Assembly (NCBI GenBank): GCA_013396635.1 | Contig: WBMW01005277.1 | Span: forward strand, 186,491-250,490 | Direction: 5' to 3' | Length of the DNA: 64,000 bases | DNA from: Penelope pileata | Taxonomy: Eukaryota; Chordata; Aves; Galliformes; Cracidae | Shown here: in pieces, positions 1 through 11,159 of the stretch | Layout of the letters: every line of letters starts with the position of its first letter | Position numbering within the stretch: the stretch's first letter is position 1 | Notes under the pieces: model-generated | What the model saw: the letters and a program-made list of their open reading frames with translations, nothing else | Told to the model about the DNA's origin: nothing | Databases searched by the model: none | Position numbers and translations under genes: made by a program

Positions 1-837
1 TCCCAGCACTCCCACAAACACTCAAGATCGGAATTCGGACTCTCCAGGGGTAAGCACATGGGCTCCAGTATGAGCGAGGCTTTTCCCAGTTTGGGGCTTC
101 TTTTTCCCAGTTTGGGGTTTACCGGTGTTAGGAGGTCTGAGCCGGAACAAATAGAGATCATTTCCTATCTTAATTCATTCTGCTTTCGCTTCCTGGCACG
201 TGGGAGCCCGGCGTCCTCCAATGCAGCACAGAGCTATGACTTTACACAGCCACAACAACCGGAGCAGTGCAAAAACACAGAGGGGTTCTGCAGCATCTCC
301 GTAATCAGAGCCACGTGCATAAGACAAAGAACTAAAAACACCCCCCCAAAACCCAGAACCCTTTTTCAATGCCAGATTTCTTCATCACATGACCTTCCCC
401 ACTCCCTTTGGGCATCTCGATGTACTCAGAGGTACCCACATGTGGCCATGGGTTTTCCCCTGTCCCTGCAGTCTTGCCCTGACACCTCCACGCACCCATC
501 CATGGCACAGCACAGGGAATTGACATTAGATCCCACTTGGCCTTCCCCCGACACCTTACACCAAGAGTCAGCAATGTCCCAACAGCCTCACCCAACCGCT
601 GGGAACAAAGGGCACGGAGGCAGCAGCACCTCCTGCAGCACTGCTGAGCATCACGAGGACAGCAGCAGCCACAGCTGCGTTCACTGAGAGCCCCACTGCT
701 GCAGCATTGCCTGTGCTGGAGCCTGGGGACACCTCCCATCATGGGGTGAACGTGCTCAAAGCCACCGGGTGACAGCAGGGACATGGGATGAGGCGCCTTG
801 CAGCTGTCCCTTATGCAAGGAGGGATCTTCTGGGGCT
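1..837. other. unique stretch without a recognised gene
   Basis: No recognisable coding domain, RNA gene or mobile element is seen. The only repeat is a direct duplication of a 21-bp unit at 81-120 that contains TTTCCCAGTTTGGGG twice. Overlapping open frames on both strands (for example 58-687 plus and 332-913 minus) are rich in Ser, Pro, Cys and Arg, show no domain, and overlap each other, as expected for GC-rich non-coding DNA. Confidence 0.6.
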
Positions 838-928
838 TTTTGGAGGGGTGGGACCAGCCCACAGCAGGGGTTGGGGCTGGATGGGCTTTAAGGACCCTTC
901 CAGCCCAAGCCATGCTGTAATTCTATGG
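838..928 (+). mobile_element. CR1 LINE, 3' UTR fragment
   Basis: This is the sense-strand CR1 3' UTR. It has the GGGACCAGCCCA segment, then CAGGGGTTGGGGCTGG, then AAGGACCCTTCCAGCCCAAG, and it ends in the TTCTATGG-type octamer typical of CR1 3' ends. Only the last ~90 bp are present, so the copy is strongly 5'-truncated, as is usual for CR1. It runs directly into a tandem array made from its own tail. Confidence 0.85.
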
Positions 929-1220
929 TTCTGTGACTTTTAGGACCCTTCCAACCCCAGCCATCCTATGGTTCTATGACCTTTCAGGACCCTCCCAACC
1001 CCAGCCATCCTATGATTCTATGATCTCCAATCCAAGTCATTCCACGGTTCTACGACCTCTCAGGACCCTTCCAACCCCAGCCATCCTATGATTCTATGAT
1101 CTCCAACCCAGGTCATTCCATGGTTCTACGACCTTTCAGGACCTTTCCAACTCAAGCCATCCTATGGTTCTATGACCTTTCAGGACCCTCCCAACCCAAG
1201 CCATTCCAGGATTCTATGAC
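929..1220 (+). repeat. tandem array of CR1 3'-tail units (44-bp and 32-bp alternating)
   Basis: About seven units, each starting TTCTATGA or a close variant, follow the CR1 3' UTR. Full units are 43-44 bp and contain CAGGACCCTTCCAACCCC and CCATCCTATG. Shorter 32-bp units (at 1016 and 1092) have lost the CTTTCAGGACCC part. Alternation of 44 and 32 bp makes a 76-bp higher-order unit that occurs twice. Seen directly; how it grew is inference. Confidence 0.85.
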
Positions 1221-2214
1221 AACACAGCAGCCCCTCAACCAGGGTGGAACGGGATGGCCATTCAGAGCCTCTTGCACAACAGCCAGCCAGCCAAATCCTC
1301 TTCCCTCCCCCTCTCCGCATCCCTTTGAGGCAAAAAGGAAGAAGGCTGGAAACATCCTTCCTCTCCTCCGCACAATGCGATGGAAATAGCACGGGAGGAG
1401 CGGTGGAGGCGGCTCCACACTGCCCTGGTGCCGGGCCAGCAGCGGGGACCACGCACGGCCAGCAGCTTCCTGCCATTGTCCCGGCCCCGCGCAGCTGCAC
1501 CCGGCCCGGACAGCAAAAACAGAGCCAAGCTCAGCTCCAATGGGATTTGGGAGCAGAAGGAAGGAGAGATGCACAGCCCAAGCTGCCTCTTTGCCCCCAG
1601 GCACAAACCCCGTTTGTGCTCATGGATTGTGCTGCTCCTTCCTTGCACAGCAGCCAGGTTTGGGGTGAACCCCACTCTTGAGGCTGCTGAGATTTTCCAT
1701 CGGAGGGGAAAAAAAGAAAAAAGAAAAAAAAACAGAAGAGAGCAGAAGTTCGTTTCCTTGCACTCAGCCTGAAAGGTGAAACAAAGCCACCAGGGAGCAG
1801 GTTCAGAGCTAAATCCTCACTTTCTGCCCCAAATCACATCCCTCCCCAGCACAAACATCAGCAGCCAAAAACACCCTGCGAGCACCCAGGGCAACGCAAA
1901 CCCACAGCCTGGGTGAGGCTGCCAGAAGGACCCGCAGCCTCGAAAGGGAGAGGAACAGGAGCAGGAAGAGGAGGGACAACACCACGCATCCCTCCACTGA
2001 GCCCAGGGCAGCAGGGGAAGGACCGTGCACACAGCAATGGGCTCTGCAACCCCTCTGCCCAGCCCGAGCTCTCCATACCTGCTGGAAATTGGGACCAGGA
2101 GCTCTCACAGCAGCCACTGCTCGCTGAGCCGCTGGCATTGAGCCTGCAGCACTGCTAGCCCAGCTGCTCCGCTCCCCCAAGGCTCCCAAGTGCATTTTTG
2201 TCCCGCTTGCCATG

Positions 2215-2334
2215 TTATAAATAGAAAGCAGCAGTGTTATTGTCCTGCAGGCAAATATAGAACGTTTACATCCTCGCTGCTAAAAATCCACGCAGCGGAG
2301 ACTGTGCTCATACGGAGGAGAGCTCTATTTAGGG
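2215..2334. promoter_or_regulatory. candidate MEF2-like motif cluster
   Basis: TTATAAATAG at 2215-2224 matches the MEF2 consensus YTAWWWWTAR exactly and also contains a TATAAATA box. GCTAAAAATCC at 2279-2289 is a near match, and CTCTATTTAGGG lies at 2323-2334. CAGCTG (E-box) lies upstream at 2161-2166. Clustered MEF2 and E-box motifs are known from muscle enhancers, but motif matches alone are weak evidence and no conservation data are available. Confidence 0.15.
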
Positions 2335-4107
2335 AGCAAAACTTGGGAAATCGGAGCATCCCTAAGAGAATTTGATGCACTACAGCATTGAACTCTGGTG
2401 GTAAAGTTGCCTTCCCCCTCCTCTCTTCACTCCCCTTGGGTTTTTTTTTGAGGCTTTTACGCATCTGCTCGTGCTGGCCTCCGAGGAGGGTGCACAGGCT
2501 CGCACGGCACTCTGCAGAAGAACACGCTGCCCCAGTGCTGCCCTCGCAGATGGGAAAGCAAACATGACCCAATCTGGGAGTGGACTCGTCACCGTCCTCC
2601 CTTAACGCTTTCCAGCTCTGGATGAAGCGTTGCTGCAGGGACACCGGCAGCACCGTGCCTATGGCACAGCAGAAGGGGAGCAGGAGGCTGTAGGATGCTG
2701 CGTCCCTGCTCCAGTTTCCAAAGGGTGAAAGGGATTTGCATGCTCCTTACGGAGCCCCGAAGGGAAAAGGGAAAAGGCATCAGTGACCCCAGCATGGAGC
2801 TTCCCCATCCATGACCCCTGCTGACTCAGGAGGGAGGGTGCCTCAGCCTGAGCCTCATTCTTGGAAAGGGGAAGGTTTCGACGCAAGCTCGGCTTTTCCA
2901 TGAGTGTTTGTGCTAATGCACTGCGCCGCTCCCACCCAGCTGGGACCAGGCTCTAGATCCAACTTCATTTTTTCAGAAAAATCACACGGGAGATGAGGAA
3001 TGCGTCAGGTCACATCCAGCTCCAGGAGGAAACCCTGCCTTCTGCAAAGGCGCTCCTTGGACAGGGGACGTCCGTCCTTCCTGCAGCTCCCCAGAGAGCT
3101 GCGTGACGTGGAGATGCAGCATCGGGACCCATCGCTGCAGCAGGATGGAGAACTGGGAAGGCTGGGTGCTGTGCTCCAGGGGAGGTGACTCTGGCAACCA
3201 GCCCACAGCAGCACAAGTGGGGATGGCAGTGGTTTTGCAACACACCCCATGGTGTTGCCCCTCGCTGCATGCCACCTGTTGGCCCCGAGGATCTGCCAGC
3301 TCCAACACAGAGCAGCATTTGAAGACCTGGCTTCTGCGTTTGTGTGATGCCATGTGCAGGCTCGCTGGATTCAGCAACGAGGAACAGCAGCCAAAGCCAG
3401 GAGCCAGCATCACTTGGGCTATTGCACTGCAGCCACCGACCCATAAGGACCCTGCTCCCAACAAGGCAGGGTCCAGCTTCAGCTTCAAGCCCATCTCCCT
3501 GGGGGCAGAAGCACCCTGACAGGAGGAGGCTGAAGGTGTCAGGGTCGAGACGTCACCACCATCCCCAGCAAGTGCTGCTGCAGCACTGAGGCTGTAAATA
3601 TCCTCACGCAGACACAGCGAGCAGACCAAGCATAACTCACTTCACCCCCCTCCCCTTCGCCCCAAAAGAAAACACACACCCAGAAACAGAAGGAAACCAG
3701 GCAGGAAAAACCCGGCGGTCATTCGACAACTATTCCAAGCCTCCTCGCTCCCAGGAGGGAGCTGGGCTGTGCTCCACCACGTCCCCATGGCCACACCGGA
3801 GCTGCTCCGTGCCCCCCTTGTTCCAATGCCAGCTGCCAGGGTCTGGTGCACCACGGCTGCTTTCTCCTCGTTTCATTCCGTGCACATCTCAGCTGGCATT
3901 TCAGAGCCAGCCCAGCGCCAGATTTCTCTCCGCTGAGCCAAGGCGCTTAGAAATGCATGACGACTTCAGCAGATTAATTGGAAACACAGCCTGGGTGTTG
4001 CAATCCCAGGAATGACTCCAATTTCAGGAACAAATGTTTTCATCTCAAAGTGGGAGCAGTCACCCAAGTGGAAGGATGCATTTTTGTTGCTGCAGCTCAC
4101 TCCTCCC

Positions 4108-4180
4108 CTGGCGCGGGCGGTGGGATGGAGCCGCACCGCATCCCGACGGGGCGGCCGCTCGCGTCACCGGGAGCTGCTGC
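4108..4180. other. short CpG-dense patch
   Basis: Within about 70 bp there are many CpG dinucleotides (GGCGCGGGCGG, CCGCACCGC, CGACGGGGCGGCCGCTCGCG), in contrast to the CpG-poor flanks. It is too short for a typical CpG island, but could be the core of an unmethylated element. It lies just upstream of a good acceptor-like site near 4242. Confidence 0.3.
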
Positions 4181-6267
4181 AGGGATTCCTGGTGCTCCAG
4201 AGAGGGACAGCTGAGGTCTGCCCACATCTTTTCTCCTTTTGCAGCAGCATGTTGTCCCTGCCGTGGTCCACAGCAACAGGTGGGAGAACGGGAGGTGGTG
4301 GGGTCCCTGCTGCAGGTCCCCAAGGGTGGCTGCAGGGCGAGCAGAACCCTGCTGTAGTTCCGTGGGTTCCATGCACACCCTAAGGGCAATGTTTTCAGTT
4401 CTTGCGCAGGTCCCAGAAGGCCACTTGCCCTGCCCAGAGCCCAGCAGGACCTGCTCCACCACCTCATCCAGGCTGGAGATGACGTCCCTTCACTCTTCTA
4501 ACTTCCATCCTTGCACATGGAGGCTCTCACCCTGAAGGACTGCCTGGCCAAAGGGTCCCCAAACAGCCTCTGCTTAAGGACATGGGCTCCAAGAGCTCAG
4601 AGATTCACTTTGTGGTCCCCCCATCCCTGGAGGGGTGACAGCTCCACATCCAATGGGTGGTGACAGCCCAGGCCAAAACGCTGCAGCAGTGCTGGAGGAG
4701 ATGCTGCCAGCACAGCTCCCCACAGCCAAGCCCAGCAGCAGGTCAAGGCAGAAGGGCCCCATTCCCACCAGGAATAGGGCTGAGCTTGCCAGAGGCTGAA
4801 AATAAATCCCCACAGGACCATTCCCTCCATCTAGTGGCAAGCCATTCCCGCGCTCCCATATCATTTCTCCCTCTCTGCAGCAATAACTCTCCCCTCTTCC
4901 AGGAGTTTCAACATCCCTTTACTCAACACCGTTCCCTGCCAACCTCCCATGCTCTCTTAGGTGGTCCCTCCGTATTCATCACAACAACTCGTGAACTCTC
5001 ACTCTCCCCTGGCTGCCAAAAGCCAAAAGTTCTGCCACGGATTAGCAGCTGTGCAGCAGCTTCCCTGCTCCTGAAGGTGATAAGGGAAGAAGAAAAGCTG
5101 GTCCTGCCAGAGCCTGGCAGGGACGCCAGCGCTGATAGCCTGCTGCCAGGGCTCCTGCAACCCAAGAAAAACTGTGTGGGCTGTGGAAAGGCCATGTGGC
5201 TGCTGCTGGAGAAGAAACAAAGCTGAGAGCCCAGGGATGGGTGCAGGGAGCAGCCTGCTTGCTGGGCTCCCACGGGCTGTGTGCACGGTGAGCAGGCATC
5301 CAGGTGGGAAGGAGGGGCTGGAGGTGCTGCAGCTGCTTTGCTGAGCCTGTGTCTGCTGCAGACAGACATGGAGCAGTGCCTGAGTGAATTCCTGATTTGG
5401 CAGAGGTGCAGCAGGACTGTCCCACGCTGAGCTGCGGGGATCTGGAGCGAACTGCGAGCAAACCCAGCCTGCCTCGCGCAGCCGGGACGGGGGCCGTGAT
5501 TTCAGCTGGATAAAAGCACGCTCCCCTTCCCAGCTAACTTACTCCTGCAGCTCCCATTTCTGCTGGCTTTGCCTCCTCCCCCAGCTGCTTGGCCTCCTTC
5601 AGCAAAGCTTTGCCAGAGCTGGAGCCAGACCTGGAGCACTGCACACACCACGGATTCTCAGCATCCCGCCAGGCAGTGAAACGCTGCAGCCCAGACATCC
5701 AGAGCTGATCAAACCCTTCCTACAGACCCCTGCCCCAGTCCAGGCCTAAACCCCCTTATCCCAGCCCCACATCCAATCCCTTCTCAACCTTTGCCTTGCA
5801 GAGCAATCTTTTTCTGTATGAAAACCACAGTTCTTGGCCAGAGCTCTGGGTTTTGATTTTTATTCACAGCCACCAAGTCCCGAACCACCCCCAGGATGCC
5901 CTCACCTCTGCACTGCACCACTCTCACACCAGTCCCCAAACCTTCCAGCTAAGACTCTTCCATTGAGACTCCTCAAGACATGCCAAATGCCATCCTAATC
6001 CACAAACCTACTGGAAACTTTTCATACATGACCAAACCTTTGCATCAAATCCATGCAAGTCGTTGCTTTTCTGCGATTTATTTAGATGTTCTGGCAAAAT
6101 GCAACCACCAGATGTTGTAATGAGATGCCACTTATGGAGCTTAGCTCATTTCAGAGCCTCCTGTGAAATCTTAATTTGGGACAGCCCTCTCTCTCCAACC
6201 AGGGGATCTGCACGCTAGAAGTACACAGGAAAAGCAACCAGCAGCATGCAGATGGTCTCCCCTCTTA

Positions 6268-6422
6268 TCATAGAGCCATTAAAGTTGGAAGAGACCTCTA
6301 AGATCATCCAGCCCAACCATCAACCCATCACCACATCCACTAAGAGAACCATGAAGGTTGGAGAAGACCTCTAAGATCATCCAGTTCAACCATCAACCCA
6401 CCACCACCACGTCCACTAAACC
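6268..6422 (-). mobile_element. CR1 3' end, tandemly doubled
   Basis: Antisense CR1 3' end of the type TTGGAAGAGACCTCTAAG followed by ATCATCCAG, CCAACCATCAACCC and CCACTAA. The same ~77-bp segment occurs twice in a row, at about 6272-6345 and 6350-6420, with several differences, so the doubling is not recent. The element's 3' end points left. This subtype differs from the TTGGGTTGGAAGGGTCCT type that dominates the window. Confidence 0.8.
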
Positions 6423-9400
6423 TCTTCTCACCTGGGCTTTCAGCATCAGCCTGGTGAGCTCCGGCCAAGTCCCATCCCCCATGGTCAGCAATGCCCAACA
6501 TGGGAAAGCGGTTGGGTTTTGCATGGATGCCCTCTGGCCAGCAGCAGTGCTAGAAGGCCCCCTGCCCTGAGCCAGGTGATAAGGCAGCAGAAGGGAGAAC
6601 ATGCAGATCCAGCACACGCCCAAGCTCACACCAGCTCCAGTCCACAAATCCTTCGGCAAGTTTCTCTGTCCCACCTCCAGATGCGCCAGCACCCCGTCCT
6701 ACACCCCGCGCCCCTCCCAGGCTTCTCCGTCACACCCTCCACCTTCTTTGCTCGCTTGGCAAATCGTCCCCGCCACGTCTGGGTGGTGTGAAATGTCCTC
6801 TGCGTGCCAGCCGGGCGCTATCACTTGTTCCCATCGCTGTCACAGGCCATCACGCAGTCTGGGCTCCTGCAGAAAGGAGAAAACCTCCACCCAACAGCGT
6901 AGTTACTCATGAAGAAGCCAGACCCAACAGGACACCCAGCCCCAGCAGCGAGGTCCCACCAAGGAGGGAAAATTCCTTCCAGTTCCTTAAGCTTGACAGA
7001 TCTTTCAAGGGTTCTTCATTGTCACCGTTACGAACCCATGACTCAAAACACAAACAAAAAGGCAGCCAATAAAGCAGGCAGGAACTGCAGATGAGCCTGG
7101 GAGCTCTTTGCACAGGGAAGGAGTTCTCCAGACAGTTCTCCAGGGGCTCCTTTTTGCTGTGATTTGATGTGAGATCAGCTCAGGGCCAACACACAAACTG
7201 CAAACCATCCTGTGCCCCCAGCACATCACTGCTTTGCTCCATTTCTTTGGATCCCTCGAGTCTCCTTTGCTGACAACACCACCCCAAACTCCACCACCAC
7301 CTCTTCCTCCAAGGCAGATCCTGCATTGTGCAGTTGTGAATCTTCCAACAAGTCATGGTCCTTTCTGAACTGGAGCTGCTCGAGATCTGTGAGCCCCAGA
7401 GGTGATGGCATCTCCTTCCTCCTGCCCAATGCCTCATCTGTGGCACTCAGAAGCAGTCTCAGAGCCCTCCACCCTGGGCAGTTATCTTTGAGGACCCACA
7501 GCACCACGGCATTGCCACCAGCATCGTCTCTCCCAACATCAGCTCCTGCTGATGTCATCAATCTGTGACTTATAAACCTTTGCTAGAAAAAGCAACAAGA
7601 ATTATGCACAACCTTGCACATGCAAGGAGACAGAAAGCAAAGCATGCCCAAAGAGGCAAGCTGCAGGCACGTTTACTCTGCTCAGTTGCACCCAGACCAG
7701 GAGCACTCCACAAAGCGCTCCAAGCTTCATTTGGGCTCCCAAGGAAGTTTAGCATCCAGCTGCAGCACTTTCAAAGCCAACAAGCAGCACAGAGCTGGCA
7801 TCTGCTGCCCTGTGAGGCTCCTACCTGTCTGTGCAGGGCTCCTCAGGTTGCTGCTCGCTCCCGAGCTGAGGTTGCATTGCAGCAAAGCCTCTTGGTGACA
7901 GATGAGACGCAGCACCACCACCCCCTGCTTGGTTACAACCCACTAGCAGTATTTATTTTAAACCAGAGCAACCACGTGGTGCAACTGAAGTGGCAAAGCC
8001 AGGCTGGGGATCCAGGGCTCTCTTTCTGGAGTGCCTTTACCTACAGAGCTGCAGCATCTCTACATCTGCAGACAGGTACCTGAGACCTTCAGGGTGTCCC
8101 AAGCTGCACAAAGCTGAGTGACATCCTGCAGCTCTTGTCCCACTGTTCCCTGCTCCTAAACCAGCACAACACGCAGCACCCCACGGTTTTTCATGACCTC
8201 AGTGGTCACTTTGGGACTTCATTTCCACTGAGGACTCTGAAATAATGCAGAAACAGCCTCTGGGATGCACTGGGACAGAGCACACGCAGGGCTGAGCGTC
8301 ACCAGAATCCTTCAGTCCTTTACTGAGCTGGGATATACACGGCAGCACCCGCACTACTTCCCAGTCAGTCCTGAAAAATAAAATCCTGGAGCCTGACAGC
8401 AGGGCAAGATCCAAACCCAGCAGCTGCAGCCGTGACGCATCTGCTGGAGTCGACATTTTGGTACAGACGTCAGAGCTGGCGGCAGCTGCACTCCCATCAC
8501 AGGCATCCTAACGTCACACAGCACGGCTGCAGGCTCGGGTGTCAATGCCATCACACAGACACCTAAAAGTCAAGGGTTTCAGCTCAAACCACGTGCAACG
8601 AGCTCCAAGCTCTGCTGGTGCTGCAGATTCGCTCTCCTCCAAACCCAACAACGGTTCAGCCCCCTAAGCCTACCCACACAGACAGTCCCCAAAATGTGTT
8701 GAAATCCCCCACAGAGCATTCCCCGTGCCAGCAACGGTTTCACTGGTGCCCATTTCACAACTTCCCTGAGAACCGAGGAGTTTAACAAAGCCCTTCTTTC
8801 AATTTAAAGGAACTTTGAGACCCTGAGCCGTGTGCTGATGCTACCCAAAAGCTGCTGGAAAACTGAACCTGAAAACAGCAGCAACTTCCAGCCACGCAAA
8901 GCCTGCTTTGTGTCCAGACACCTCCCTGCTGGAGGGCCTCAGTTCAAAGCCCCAAATCGTCAAAACAAAGCAGGAGGAGCCAAGGGAACCCCTCCAAGCA
9001 GTAATATCAGTCCAGGATGTGCTCCAGCCCTGGGGTGTAACCGTGCTTCGGGGTCTACAGTGCCCCAAGCATCTTTGAAAGCTGCAGCCAACTCGACCCA
9101 GAGAGCACTGAGCTCAGCCAGGTTTCTTTCCCTGAGCATCTCCAGATTTCGGGGCACAGCACAGCCCTGTGTGTGATTTTTTGGCACAGAAGTGGGCTCA
9201 GTACCAATCCAGCAAGCACTGAAGCTGCATCACACAGCTGCAAAGGGTGCTTGCAGGTGCTCCATGCCCATACAGGTGTACAACTTGGATGTTTGCCTTC
9301 CTGGGTGCTTATCTTCGGGCTGTGTCTGCACACAAGCTTATCTCGCAGGGGAGGGGTGTGTTTCTCCTGCACACACTGCTATCTCAAGGGATGCGGGCTT

Positions 9401-11104
9401 CCTCCGAGGCAAATGCCGCGTGCAGGCAGCAGTGCTGGGGCTCCTCTCCCTCCCATTCTCTCCTTTTACCAACGGGTGGGAAAGAAAAACGCAGCAGCTC
9501 CAACAAGGAAGGGAAGGGACGTGGGGAGGATGGAGCAGGGAGGAAGGATGGCAGGGTCCTCCTGGAACACTGATCCCACCTAGATATGTTCAGGGTCTCC
9601 CCACAGCTTTTGGCAGCTCCAAGAGCCCCCATTTCTCTGTAAGAGCCTCCTCTCCCCCCACCTCCCCACAGCTCACACAGAGCACAATTAACTCAGCCGT
9701 TCCTAATGCTCATTTCATGCGCTGACCCTTCTGAAGATGGGGACTCCACACTGCCCGGAGCATCCTCACCACTTGACCCATCCTGTTATAGATGGGAGCT
9801 CTGCCCGCTGCCACCCTGGATCATCACTTAAGAAGGGACTAATTACCTTAATTAGCTCTCCCCACCGCAGCATTATTTGAAGGCTTCCATCCCACTGCAA
9901 GCAGCACTGCTTGGCTTTGCAGCACCCAGCTTCAGGCTGCACCCCACGAGCCCCCATCACCCTGGTGCTTCTCCATCGCTCCATCCCTCTCTGAAACACC
10001 AAGTTCTGCTCTGAGCCTCCCACTAGCCATGCCCTGGTGCTTCTCCATCACTCCATCCTTCTCTAAACCACTGTGAAGCTCCGCTCTGAGCATCCCCTGG
10101 GCCTTTAGCTTTCTTCACAACACCGGGATATTGAGCCACACTCAGCCTGGGCAAACACCCACCCGAGCAGCTCCACCCCCTGCATCCACGTGGGACCCTC
10201 AGTGCTGAACCTGCTGCAGGGTGCAGTCTTCTCCCTGGCACAGCTCCCAGGCAGGGCTTCGTGCAGCCGCTGCCTCACATCTGCCTGAGAGCCCTCGGCC
10301 TCTCCCGCTGCCAGTTCAGCTGTCATGGGCTGTGGGAAACCTCAGCTTTGGAAACGCTGCATTTACACTGATGCAACCCAGCAGACATTCGTTTTCCGGA
10401 GTTGCTGTTAAGGGGGAGAGGAGGAACATCCAGCCTGGGCTGTGGGCTGACCCCTGCTGCAGGCGGCCGTGGCCAAGCGCAGCCTCCCGGGCTGTAACCC
10501 TACCTCTTTCCTCTCCCCCCTCGGTCCCATCCTGCTGCTCCCTGTGATTCCTCCAGCAGCTCCGCGCGCCGCACGCCTTCCTCCACCATCTGGGCTCCAT
10601 TTAGGGGAGCTGATGTTTTTCGCAGGGCTGTAATCTAAACTTTGGTATTGAGTTTACATCTCGCATACCAGCGTCTCACCACCGCGCCTGGCCACGCCGG
10701 GGGGGTGTCTGGGCTGCCAGGCTCCGTCCTGCTCTGGGAGGATGTGGCATCTCAGCACCCCCACGTACCTGCAAACCATCAGATGGTCCAAAAAATGCAG
10801 ATCCCAACGCACAAACCCCTGTGGATTCAGCGAGGTGCTGAGGCTGATGGTGGGCATGGGGGCAGCTCCTCCTGGGAGCACAGAGAGGGTGCAGATGGGA
10901 GCTCTAAATCAGCGTTATCCAACCTCCATCACCAGCAGCAGGAAATTCTCCTAATTGTTTGCCTTAAACCCTACCCTTATCTCCATCCCAATGCTGCAGA
11001 GCCTTTCAGAAGAATCAGACCCCACGAACAGCATTTCCCAGAGCTGGGACAGAGGTTGTCCTTTAGGGGCAGGGGACAGACACCAAGAGGCATCAGGCCC
11101 TGCA
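6423..11104. other. unique stretch without a recognised gene
   Basis: No repeat family or coding domain is recognised. Frames of 100-180 codons (for example 7565-8083 and 9192-9725, plus) overlap other open frames and are of low, compositional quality. A palindromic homeodomain-type site at 9839-9855 is the only regulatory-looking element. The 10560-10720 part is CpG-richer (CCGCGCGCCGCACGCC). Confidence 0.5.
9839..9855. promoter_or_regulatory. candidate palindromic homeodomain site
   Basis: CTAATTACCTTAATTAG consists of two CTAATTA arms in inverted orientation around a 3-bp spacer, which gives two TAATTA cores nine bases apart. TAATTA is the core bound by many homeodomain proteins. It sits in unique DNA beside ATTATTTGAAGG. 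The match is exact but short; function is inference. Confidence 0.2.
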
Positions 11105-11159
11105 GCATCATAGAATGGCTTGGGTTGGAAGGGGCCTCGAAGACCTCAAGTTCCAGCCT
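11105..11159 (-). mobile_element. CR1 3' end, short fragment
   Basis: ATCATAGAATGGCTTGGG followed by TTGGAAGGGGCC is the antisense CR1 3' terminus. Similarity fades after about 50 bp (CTCGAAGACCTCAAGTTCCAG), so this is a very short truncated copy. It is embedded in a 245-codon open frame (10642-11379, plus), which is one reason not to accept that frame as a gene. Confidence 0.75.

Larger units (their letters stand above)
1236..6267. other. unique GC-rich stretch without a recognised gene
   Basis: Five kilobases without a recognisable domain, CR1 piece or RNA gene. Local features are an A-rich purine run at 1707-1735, a MEF2/TATA-like motif group at 2215-2334, a short CpG-dense patch at 4108-4180 with a NotI-type GCGGCCGC, and a possible micro-exon at 4243-4277. 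Open frames such as 2982-3629 (minus, 215 codons) overlap frames on the other strand and show no family signature, so none is called. Confidence 0.55.
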
